Shown here: positions 19,421-27,164 of the stretch, in pieces
How positions within the stretch are numbered: the stretch's first letter is position 1
How the letters are laid out: every line of letters starts with the position of its first letter
DNA from: Chrysochromulina tobinii
Taxonomy: Eukaryota > Haptophyta > Prymnesiales > Chrysochromulinaceae
Length of the DNA stretch: 53,780 bases
Assembly: GCA_001275005.1 (NCBI GenBank)
Contig: JWZX01003390.1
Coordinates: forward strand, 1-53,780
Direction of reading: 5' to 3'
Notes under the pieces: generated by a model
Told to the model about the DNA's origin: nothing
What the model saw: the letters and a program-made list of their open reading frames with translations, nothing else
Database searches by the model: none
Translations under genes and position numbers: made by a program

Positions 19421-21169
19421 ATGCGGGTGACATCCTGGATCTTCGTCGTGCCAGACTCGTGGCGCACGCCAGAAGCGCGCGCCCTGATCGCCGGCTGCGC
19501 ATGCTCAGGCCTCTTTATCGGCACCGTCTGTGGCTGGTCCTCGATTTCCGGCGTGCTCTTGGCGGATGGAGTGTTTGCAGAATCCGAGGCGCCCAATGAG
19601 AACCTTCTCGTCGTGTACAGTGTGACCCAATGTGCGTTGTCCTTGAGCGGCCCACCAGCTGGGCTCCTTTGCGATCGCATGCCGCTCGTGTACGGCGTCG
19701 CTGCGTCAGGCACTTGCGTTATCATCGCCTCGCTCATCATTGGTGCCTTGCCAGCTTCTGCCGGCTTCGGCTTTCTGCCGCCGTTCGTGCTGCTTGCGGT
19801 GGGTGGCAACACGTGCTTCTTTGCTGCCATCAAGCTTCAGTTCCTCTTCCCTGAGTCGCATCGACCCACCATCGCGGCCACAATTTGCGCGCTCTACGAC
19901 GCCTCGTCCGCGGTGTCGCTGCTCTTCTTCCTCGCATACCAGGCAGGCTTCTCGCGAGAGACCATCTTCACCTCGTACGGAGTCCTCGGCGCCCTGATGT
20001 TTGGCTCCTGGGCTTGGACCGTCGCGAAATCTGGCTCTGGGGCTCGGAGCGACGGCAAGGACGACTGCTCCACAGCACGCCATGCAAGCAGCCTCGCGGA
20101 AGAGTGTGGTCCGCCGACAAAGATCCACCGCTCGCATACCTTCACCGAGTCAAGGATGCACCGCTCCCCGAGCTTCACCGAGCAAACGATCGCGGTGGCT
20201 TCCCTGGTCGGTTGCACCCCAACAAAGATCCACCGCTCGTATAGCTTCACCGGCCAGTCCGTCTCGGTCGGCAGCTGCTGCGCTGCTCAAGACAGCGCCG
20301 CCCCGCTGCTGCCCGTCTACGAGGCCCCAGCAGAGAGCATCAACGGGCCGGCACACGACACAGCGTCCGGGTTGGAGATGGCGGCCACCCTAGGCTGCGG
20401 CTCCGTGCCGGCTCTTCACGACGCGCCGTTGCTGACGCAGCTCAGCTCCATCCAGCTCGTCGTCGGCCTGGCGTGGTACCTCCTCTCGCAGCAGCGCATC
20501 AACCTATACCTCGGCACAGCGCGCGTGATGCTGCTGGCGCAGGGCGATAGCTCGGGGTACTATGCGTCACTGCACACCGCGCTGCTGCCCGCCGGGCTCG
20601 CGTTCGTGCCGCTGATCGCGGTCGCGCACACCCGCTACGGCGTCGTGGGGACGATGCAGCTCAACACTCTGATGGGGGCGCTCCATGGCGTGTGTGCTCT
20701 GTATCTGCCTCTTGATTGGCAATGGGTGACGTTCTGCCTCTTCACTTGCCTTCGCATGGCCACTTTCGCCGTCTTCTCGATCTACACAGCCGAAGCTTTC
20801 GGACCGACCGCCTCAGGCACTCTGACCGGCTTCATCTTTCTCGTCGGCGGCCTCGCTTCCCTCTCCCTCGTGCCCATCGGCTCGTACGTAGCGCACGCTC
20901 TCCACGGAGACTGGGCGTTCGTCTACTGCGTGTACACTCTCCTATGCCTGCCGCAGCTCGCCCTCGTCTCGACTGCCTCGTGGTACTGGGAGCGGCGGCC
21001 GCGGAGTGCGTCGTGGACACCGGTCGACCCCGTTTTGGGGCTGGAGAAGCCTTTGGGGCCAACGCTCACGATGGCCACGACGCGAACTCTCGGCAACGAT
21101 GCGTGCGTGCACGACTCATCCGATGAGCCCTACCGGGAATTCGAGCCCCCCATGGCGCATGGGACATGA
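19421..21169 (+). CDS. MFS-type transporter with a three-fold HRS(x)(S/T)FT repeat in the central loop
   Basis: 582 residues, two blocks of about six hydrophobic helices (about 20-205 and 345-525) separated by a long hydrophilic loop: the MFS plan. The first block ends GYG-like with a GPPAGLLCDRM turn between helices 2 and 3, matching the MFS loop motif GxLaDr. General style fits the SLC43/large-neutral-amino-acid or nodulin-like branches; substrate not predictable. The loop holds three copies of a motif, KIHRSHTFTE, MHRSPSFTE and KIHRSYSFTG (about residues 234-275), basic plus Ser/Thr and so likely phosphorylation or 14-3-3-type sites. The first and third are 102 bp apart and nearly identical in DNA. 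Start ATG at 19421. Confidence 0.8.
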   Translation: MRVTSWIFVVPDSWRTPEARALIAGCACSGLFIGTVCGWSSISGVLLADGVFAESEAPNENLLVVYSVTQCALSLSGPPAGLLCDRMPLVYGVAASGTCVIIASLIIGALPASAGFGFLPPFVLLAVGGNTCFFAAIKLQFLFPESHRPTIAATICALYDASSAVSLLFFLAYQAGFSRETIFTSYGVLGALMFGSWAWTVAKSGSGARSDGKDDCSTARHASSLAEECGPPTKIHRSHTFTESRMHRSPSFTEQTIAVASLVGCTPTKIHRSYSFTGQSVSVGSCCAAQDSAAPLLPVYEAPAESINGPAHDTASGLEMAATLGCGSVPALHDAPLLTQLSSIQLVVGLAWYLLSQQRINLYLGTARVMLLAQGDSSGYYASLHTALLPAGLAFVPLIAVAHTRYGVVGTMQLNTLMGALHGVCALYLPLDWQWVTFCLFTCLRMATFAVFSIYTAEAFGPTASGTLTGFIFLVGGLASLSLVPIGSYVAHALHGDWAFVYCVYTLLCLPQLALVSTASWYWERRPRSASWTPVDPVLGLEKPLGPTLTMATTRTLGNDACVHDSSDEPYREFEPPMAHGT

Positions 21170-21411
21170 CGTTTGTACCGGGACCGAAGTCACCTAAAAA
21201 CCATTTACAGCTAGCTGCTCCGGTGTGTGTACATAAAAAGAGTGGTACTGAGCTACTGACGTTTACGTCAGGCTTGGTCTTCGGACCTGCCGTGCTGGTT
21301 CGTCAACTTTTCGCCGACGGCCTGACGAACCCGGTCGGCTCTCGCTTTCCTGCGAACTTTATCAAGTCCCGCTATACATTATATTTGCGGCGCCGCCGGT
21401 CTGTCACAGGG

Positions 21412-22785
21412 ATGGGCGCATGCTGCACCAAGGATCCTTGTGGTCTAGACTTCCAGCACGTGACCATGGGGGAGCTGGCCGACGAGAAGGCGCTCCAGAA
21501 GACACTCGTGGGAGGAGCCACGAGTACTCCCGGATTCAAGCAGATCAGCCCCGGTGGTCTTCGCACATGGGCAGAGCTGCAGCAGCACGTTGCGAGACAA
21601 AAGGCCGTGAAGCAGTTGTTGAACACGCCGCTTCCGAAAAATGTGAAGGGTCCACCCGATAAGGATGAGCGAATACAGCTCCGCTGTCTGGACTCGGCGC
21701 AGATAGGGCTCGTGTCCTTGCCAGGCGTGGCAGCCGGAATGCCGGGGACTCCGAAGGTCAATCAGGACTACGGCTTCGTTATGTACCCCGTCGTTCCGTG
21801 TGGTACCGACAGCACGTTCCGTGTGGGCACGTTGATCGCCGGCATCTTTGACGGCCACGGCAAAGGGGGTGAGTCGATCTCCCGCATCGCAGCTTTGAAA
21901 GTCGGGCGCTCCCTCGAGCTCTCGATGGCGGATACGCCGAGCAAGCCTCTCGGCGTGAGGATCGCTCAGCTTCGGTTCGAGAAGGCCTTTGAGTTCGCCG
22001 AGGCCTGCGTCAAGGAGCTACTGCCTGCGGACGTGTATGCATGCGCTGGGACCACCGGCACGGCGATCGTGATCCACGATGACGACGACGGCGTCCGACG
22101 GATGGCGGTCGGGCATGTGGGCGACTCGCGCCTTATCCGAGGCTCCGTCCAGCCCGACGGCACCGAGGGCTGGATTGTGACGGCGCGAACGCGGGACCAT
22201 AAGCCGAGTGACCCAGAGGAGAGGGCACGGATAGAGAAGGCGGGAGGTGTGATCTTATTGCACCCACGCGGGCTGACGGGGCAGGTAGTTGCGCGTGTGC
22301 ACCTCTCAGCGGACTCTCCGGCAGGCCTCGCGGTCGCGCGCGCCATCGGCGACGGCGAGATGAAGACCGTCGGCGTCAGCGCCGTGCCAAGTACCATGTG
22401 CATCCCGCTGCGCGAGGAAGACAAGGTGCTCGTGATTGCGAGTGATGGGCTGTGGGAACATCTCTCGGATGAGGAGGTGCTCGCGTTCTGCTACCGGTAC
22501 CGCGCCGACGCGTCGCTCGCTGCCAAGGCCCTCGTGCTCGAGGCGGCGCGCGCATGGTACGAGAAAGGCACCTACCGCGACGACATCACCGTGTGCGTCT
22601 TCTTTTTGCCATTCGAAGGCTCCCCGGCGGTGGTCGGGCTGCCGCCGCCGCCGCCCATCAGCTCGGTGCTGCCAGAACACTACGTGCAGTTTGGCATCGA
22701 GTGGCCTCAGCGCAACACGACGCGATCATCATCCAGCGACGATGCCGAGTTCCCCACGCCCCGAGCCCCCACGCCCCGAGCCTAG
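21412..22785 (+). CDS. PP2C-type protein phosphatase with predicted myristoyl/palmitoyl anchor
   Basis: 457 residues. All PPM/PP2C motifs are present: VNQDYG, FDGHGKGG (metal-binding Asp), GTTGTAIVI, VGHVGDSRLI, LAVARAIGD, ASDGLWEHLS and YRDDITVCVF, so it should be an active Mg/Mn Ser/Thr phosphatase. I chose the ATG at 21412 because it gives MGACCTKD: Gly2 suits N-myristoylation and Cys4/Cys5 palmitoylation, a dual anchor to the plasma or flagellar membrane. An in-frame extension to 21166 begins at another ATG that overlaps the preceding stop region and would remove the anchor. The C-terminal tail is Ser/Asp and Pro rich. It follows the MFS gene by 242 bp on the same strand. Confidence 0.9.
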   Translation: MGACCTKDPCGLDFQHVTMGELADEKALQKTLVGGATSTPGFKQISPGGLRTWAELQQHVARQKAVKQLLNTPLPKNVKGPPDKDERIQLRCLDSAQIGLVSLPGVAAGMPGTPKVNQDYGFVMYPVVPCGTDSTFRVGTLIAGIFDGHGKGGESISRIAALKVGRSLELSMADTPSKPLGVRIAQLRFEKAFEFAEACVKELLPADVYACAGTTGTAIVIHDDDDGVRRMAVGHVGDSRLIRGSVQPDGTEGWIVTARTRDHKPSDPEERARIEKAGGVILLHPRGLTGQVVARVHLSADSPAGLAVARAIGDGEMKTVGVSAVPSTMCIPLREEDKVLVIASDGLWEHLSDEEVLAFCYRYRADASLAAKALVLEAARAWYEKGTYRDDITVCVFFLPFEGSPAVVGLPPPPPISSVLPEHYVQFGIEWPQRNTTRSSSSDDAEFPTPRAPTPRA

Positions 22786-23466
22786 TGAGCCGCCTCATCT
22801 CACTAGGAAGGGGGGGGGGCCTCGAGCCCGCGGTGGAGACTCTCCAGAGAGCGTAGTCTTCGGATACAACTGATCCGAACCCACTGATCCCACTGATCCA
22901 GTTCCTGATCCAACAGTTGATTCACAGTCTGCTCCTGTGTTCGACATCGTGAACGGGTCCGACCGCGCGTTGGACGCGACCTGTTGCTGTTGCTCGTTGT
23001 GGAGCCCCCTCTTGTTGATGACGTCCTTACGGTCCCACTCCTTAGTGGTGTCCGCTGCATGGTTGCAGTGGAGTCGCGTACTCGCTCTGTCCGCTGTCAA
23101 GCACGACGTGCGGACGATCACGATGCGAGGAGCGGCCCTTGTGTAGCCTGAGACTCGTTCTGAAGAGAGTGTTTGAGTAAGAATGTCGTTCGAAAGGTTG
23201 ATCGGCATCGTCCGTCCGGGCGGTCCGCGCGCGCTGTCCTGTCCGTGTCTTCGTTCGGTTGGCCGGGCTGTTCGGCTTTCGCGAGACCACTCACCGCGCT
23301 TGGCGCTAGACGTCGCTATCGAACCGTAACCGCCAATCTTCAATCTTGGTCCTATCGGCACCCGGGTAGTTAAAGAGCGAGTTCTGTTCCGTTCCAGACG
23401 CTGTCAACTAGCTGTCAACAGACAACATACATGTAGCCTAGGCTCGGCTAGACTTTTCACGCCACG
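22786..23466. other. Intergenic between convergent genes, no gene seen
   Basis: About 680 bp. There is a cluster of (act)gatcc repeats at 22871-22920 and a poly-G run at 22809. No supported gene. Confidence 0.5.
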
Positions 23467-25536
23467 TCATGGATCATCATCATAGTGCGAACGCGAGGAC
23501 GCTTCGTCCCCCGTCGTCTTCGGCCGTGGCGTGCGCAGCACCTCCTCTGCTGAGACCCAAATGTCGCCTACGCGCCACGCCTCTGCCCGTACGAGCGTCA
23601 CCGCATCGACCGCGTGCACCGCGAAGCCCTCTGAAGCCCCTGTGTACGCCGGCGTGGCGATGCGCGTCATTGCCACCCGGCCTCCCTGCCAGAAGCCCTC
23701 AGCGAGGCCGTGGTCGACGTAGACGCGGATGGTGAGGTTCGTGTCCGTCGGTGCGATGAGGAGGGTGTCTGTCTTGCCTCCCAGCAGCTTCGAGGGCGCG
23801 CCGAGCACGCCACTCGTCGCGCCCTCAGATCGGATCGGGGGACGCCACATCGTCTGCGCCGTGTTCGCCACGGCGCTCCTCAGCGTGCACTTGGGGCGCG
23901 CGCCGTGTTGGGCGTCGGCTGCCGAGAAAGTCCACGCAGCACACGTGGGGGCGGCGGCGACACACGCAGCCTGGCATGCGGCAGCGTCGGTTCCGTTTAC
24001 GCTCGTGTAGTCGCAGCACCAGAGCGTCGTGTTGGGCATCCACGGCTGGTATTGCGTGCTGATCGACAGGTTGACGGATCCGACGCGTATGGCATGCGGG
24101 GCGCCCAACATGGCGCCCATCCGATGAGGGAGCCGCCGCCCCAGCCTCTGCGCCGTCGGTGGCGGCACGTACTCTGCAAAGAAGAGCATGCCCGTGGTGC
24201 CGTCGCCATCTCCCATCACAGACACCCCGAAGCTCGCGGCATGCCCGGGCAGCGCGAACGACACCTCCACCTCCGCTTGGCGCCCGGCGCCGCCCGCGGC
24301 CCATGTGCCCAGCTGGTGCACACCGCCTGCGCCGAGAGGGATAGGTCCCTCATCGACGAGCTTGGGCAATTGACGAAGCCCATCCTGCTCAGCCAGAGGT
24401 GAGAAGAGCAGTTGACGCAGCACCGGATGCCACGTGACCTCTCGCGCCAGGCTGAGCACCCCCTGGAACGGCCCCGCGTAGGCGGTCCAGCCCCAAACAA
24501 TGCGTCGGCCGCGCGGCTCGGGCCCCGCCAGGTCCTTGCTCGCGTAGAACGCGCCAACGTCCGCCACCTGGCTCGCATTGCCAAAAGCCCAATCGACCGT
24601 TGGAATCCACACGCCAGGCTTGCCGGGGGGCCCATCGATGTAGACGCCTGGCCGGTACGAGTCGACCCAATCATGAGACCACTTATGCACATGGGTCGGA
24701 GAGCTGAGGGTGGCGCCGCGTGTAGATGGAGACGCGTCGTCGCCACCCAATGCACTGCCACCAGCGCCGCCGCCGCCCTCAGCCTCAATTCGGCCGGTAG
24801 AGGAGATGTTCGCACTCGGCACGGACCGGGGAAGGGGCATGAGTGAAGGGCATTCGCCAACCTCGAATCCGGGCTGCGTCCCGACGCGGTACCACTCTTT
24901 AAAGTCCGCCGTGGCGAACAGCTCGGCGTCGTACGTGGAGAGCCGCCATTCGCCGTGCGCAGTACGCCATGCCGAAGTCGGGTCACGCTGCGTATTGTTG
25001 GCGATCGGATTGAGCTCGAAGGGTTTCGTCCAATTGGTCAGAAAGGGATCGGAGCGGTTGGCTGGCAAGGCGAGAGCGAGGGTGGTCCCTGTCTCGCACT
25101 CGGGCCAGACGTCCTCGGTGCAGATGCCGGGGTACACCTGCACGATCTGGTCCAAGAAAACGGTCGCGCTTCCCGTGAAGATGGCCTGCGAGTCGTACGC
25201 TTCGTCATTCCAGAGCGCGACTGGCAGCCGTGCCCAGTGCACGAGGTCTCGAGAGCATACGTGGGCCCACACGGGGCCACCGCCTGGTGGGATGGCCAAA
25301 TGGTCCTGGAAGAAGACGTGGTACATGCCATGCACGTCGTCGTAGACCGGACCGTTGGGATCATTCATTACGCACGAGGGGTCTAAGAGGTGGAAGCGAG
25401 GAAGGTCCGGTAGCGGCCAGTCGGAGGTATACGGGACACATTGCTCGACGCCCGGCCCACATGGCGCAGTAGTGCCGTCGGGAAGCAGACACTCGTAAGT
25501 GCGCCGCATTTGACCTGTGAAATAGTCCGCAAACAT
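23467..25536 (-). CDS. GH32 family beta-fructofuranosidase-like enzyme with inserted PAN/apple-like module
   Basis: 689 residues. The five-blade propeller carries the GH32 catalytic triad: nucleophile Asp59 in MNDPNG, transition-state Asp185 in QRDPTS, acid/base Glu228 in GECPSL. The WxHxxSxDLxxW element is present as WAHVCSRDLVHW. The beta-sandwich domain follows from about 400. Within it, residues about 505-557 form a six-Cys module (Cys 507, 508, 521, 525, 532, 550; CQAACVAAAPTCAAWTF) resembling PAN/apple domains, which bind protein or carbohydrate. Many N-x-S/T sites suggest secretion, yet no signal peptide follows the only available ATG, and just 89 bp separate it from the divergent gene. 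An upstream exon or signal-anchor may be missing. Reaction: hydrolysis of sucrose or fructans, inferred from the family. Confidence 0.88.
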   Translation of the reverse strand: MFADYFTGQMRRTYECLLPDGTTAPCGPGVEQCVPYTSDWPLPDLPRFHLLDPSCVMNDPNGPVYDDVHGMYHVFFQDHLAIPPGGGPVWAHVCSRDLVHWARLPVALWNDEAYDSQAIFTGSATVFLDQIVQVYPGICTEDVWPECETGTTLALALPANRSDPFLTNWTKPFELNPIANNTQRDPTSAWRTAHGEWRLSTYDAELFATADFKEWYRVGTQPGFEVGECPSLMPLPRSVPSANISSTGRIEAEGGGGAGGSALGGDDASPSTRGATLSSPTHVHKWSHDWVDSYRPGVYIDGPPGKPGVWIPTVDWAFGNASQVADVGAFYASKDLAGPEPRGRRIVWGWTAYAGPFQGVLSLAREVTWHPVLRQLLFSPLAEQDGLRQLPKLVDEGPIPLGAGGVHQLGTWAAGGAGRQAEVEVSFALPGHAASFGVSVMGDGDGTTGMLFFAEYVPPPTAQRLGRRLPHRMGAMLGAPHAIRVGSVNLSISTQYQPWMPNTTLWCCDYTSVNGTDAAACQAACVAAAPTCAAWTFSAADAQHGARPKCTLRSAVANTAQTMWRPPIRSEGATSGVLGAPSKLLGGKTDTLLIAPTDTNLTIRVYVDHGLAEGFWQGGRVAMTRIATPAYTGASEGFAVHAVDAVTLVRAEAWRVGDIWVSAEEVLRTPRPKTTGDEASSRSHYDDDP

Positions 25537-25625
25537 GTGAATTCACACCAACACGTTCATTCACAACACACCAACACGCACACCGCAACCTCAAATACGT
25601 CGCGGAGTTTGCCACGAGGATTTCT
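25537..25625. promoter_or_regulatory. 89-bp divergent promoter with shared caacacaccaacacgcac element
   Basis: Lies between the GH32 and LCMT-type starts. Positions 25564-25581 match 15069-15086 exactly. A second, shorter cacaccaacacgttc copy lies at 25545-25559. Confidence 0.5.
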
Positions 25626-26816
25626 ATGCTCGTTGTCCTGTTCGCGTTTGTTCTCCTGCTCGTCACGCCGACGGCAGGGCTCATCGTCGGCGTCGCACCC
25701 CATCCAGCACACGCCCGAGTTGCTGGCGTGCGGCTGCAGGGCCCTCCTCCCGGCGTGGCTGGCGGCCCTCCCGGCATGGCTGGCGGCCCTCCAGGCGTGG
25801 CCGGCGGTCCTCCCGGTATGGCTGGCGGCCCTCCCGGCACCGGAGGTCCTCCCGCTGGTGGTGGTGGTGGTGGCCCTCCACCGCGTACGCCCGCTGAGCA
25901 GCTGGTCGACAAGATCTTCGAGACCGTCTTCCCGCTGCTCTACGCATTTGAGCCTGAGGGCATGCTCGACTCCGAAAAGAACCTGCGCGTGCTGTGGGTT
26001 CGCGCGTTACTGGCCGCGGCCGGCGAGCTGGAAGATGACGTGGCCGCGGAGCTGCTGCCATCGGCGACGCGCTGGGTCGTGAGCGCGCCGCTCGCACGCA
26101 CGCTGTGGGCTCCGGTGCTGCCCAAACTTGCGTGGATCAAGCAGCGTACACAGTTCATCGACGCGGCGCTTGATGACTTTTTGGCGAAAACCGCGGCGAC
26201 GACGCCGCTCGAGCGCGTGCAAGTGGTCCTGATCGGTTCGGGCTACGACACGCGCGCCCTCCGCTACCGCGAGGCAGGCGCGCGCTTCTTTGAGGTCGAC
26301 CTGCCGTCCGTGCTTCCAATCAAGGAGGCAATGGCACGACGCTACCTGAGCAGCATGGCGAGGCGCGAAGCCGCGGCGAGCGACGAGGCGGACGGGGCCG
26401 ACGCGGCGGACGCGGCGGACGCGGCGGCGGCGACGTGCGTGGGCGGCATGGGCCGCGCTCTCGGGCTCGACCTAAATAAGGCAACCATGGCGCCGCCCGG
26501 CGTCTTTGCACAGCTAGAGGCGCTCGGCCTCGACCGCCGCCAGCCGACGCTCGTGGTGAGCGAAGCGGTCCTCTTCTACCTCTCGCCGCCGGCCAAGCGG
26601 GCGCTGCTGCAGGATGTGGGCACTGTCATGACAGCCAACGCGGCCTCGGCCCTCGTACTCACTGACAACCTAGCACCCTTCGTACGCGGCCCGATGCGCC
26701 AAGCGGCCGACGCCTTCCTCTCGCCTCTCGGGCTCACCGTCCGCGAGCACGATACGCTCTGGGGCGGAGCCATCCAGTTCATCCGCGCCGACGGCGTGGC
26801 CTCAGCATCCCCTTGA
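25626..26816 (+). CDS. SAM-dependent methyltransferase, leucine carboxyl methyltransferase (LCMT/Ppm) family, with signal peptide and PPG(M/V)AGG repeats
   Basis: 396 residues. Residues 1-19 are a strong signal peptide (MLVVLFAFVLLLVTPTAGL). A 7-residue repeat GGPPG(M/V)A, about five copies encoded by 21-bp repeats, spans roughly 42-80 and is followed by poly-Gly. The catalytic part has QVVLIGSGYDTRALRY (SAM-binding motif I of this family), FFEVDLPSVLPIKEAM, GLDLNK and VVSEAVLFYLSP, all as in LCMT-like enzymes. LCMT1 methylates the PP2A C-terminus; the secretory or plastid targeting here argues for another substrate. An Ala/Asp insert (ADAADAADAAA) sits at about 255-270. Start ATG at 25626 directly gives the signal peptide. 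Confidence 0.85.
   Translation: MLVVLFAFVLLLVTPTAGLIVGVAPHPAHARVAGVRLQGPPPGVAGGPPGMAGGPPGVAGGPPGMAGGPPGTGGPPAGGGGGGPPPRTPAEQLVDKIFETVFPLLYAFEPEGMLDSEKNLRVLWVRALLAAAGELEDDVAAELLPSATRWVVSAPLARTLWAPVLPKLAWIKQRTQFIDAALDDFLAKTAATTPLERVQVVLIGSGYDTRALRYREAGARFFEVDLPSVLPIKEAMARRYLSSMARREAAASDEADGADAADAADAAAATCVGGMGRALGLDLNKATMAPPGVFAQLEALGLDRRQPTLVVSEAVLFYLSPPAKRALLQDVGTVMTANAASALVLTDNLAPFVRGPMRQAADAFLSPLGLTVREHDTLWGGAIQFIRADGVASASP
25738..25852 (+). repeat. 21-bp coding tandem repeat (GGPPG(M/V)A)
   Basis: About five units of a 21-bp sequence around ggcggccctcccggc, in frame inside the LCMT-type gene. Confidence 0.85.
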
Positions 26817-27164
26817 GATTGCGCCGAGATTGCGCCACGACAGCGCGTGGAGATTGCGCCGTCGTGTACTCAGTACTTGTGTTGGCCGAGGGGTGCGGAG
26901 CCGCCCTTTGAGACGGGGAGGGACCCTGGAGTGGTCCTGAGGTCCGCGACGAAACTGACTGAAAAAGTTGTCCCTGTTTAGATGGAACTTTTTGGGGCGC
27001 TCTCACACTCGGCGCGCGGACTCTCACGAATCCTCTTCTCCACCCTCGTGCGGAGCCGCCTTCCTGCATTCTAGACGGTCTAAAGTGCGCTGCTCCCAAG
27101 ATTTCGGCGGCGACTCGGGCGCAACCAAAGTGGACCTCAGGGTCCGTCGTTGTTGCGCGGCTCG
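26817..27164. promoter_or_regulatory. Intergenic upstream of channel gene
   Basis: 348 bp. It holds three copies of gagattgcgcc (about 26815-26865) and gtactcagtac near 26866. No gene seen; should include the channel gene promoter. Confidence 0.5.

Noticed and set aside
26815..26865. E2F-type promoter sites from the gagattgcgcc repeats
   Set aside because: The core ttgcgcc lacks the full TTSGCGC palindrome, so I list it only as a repeat.
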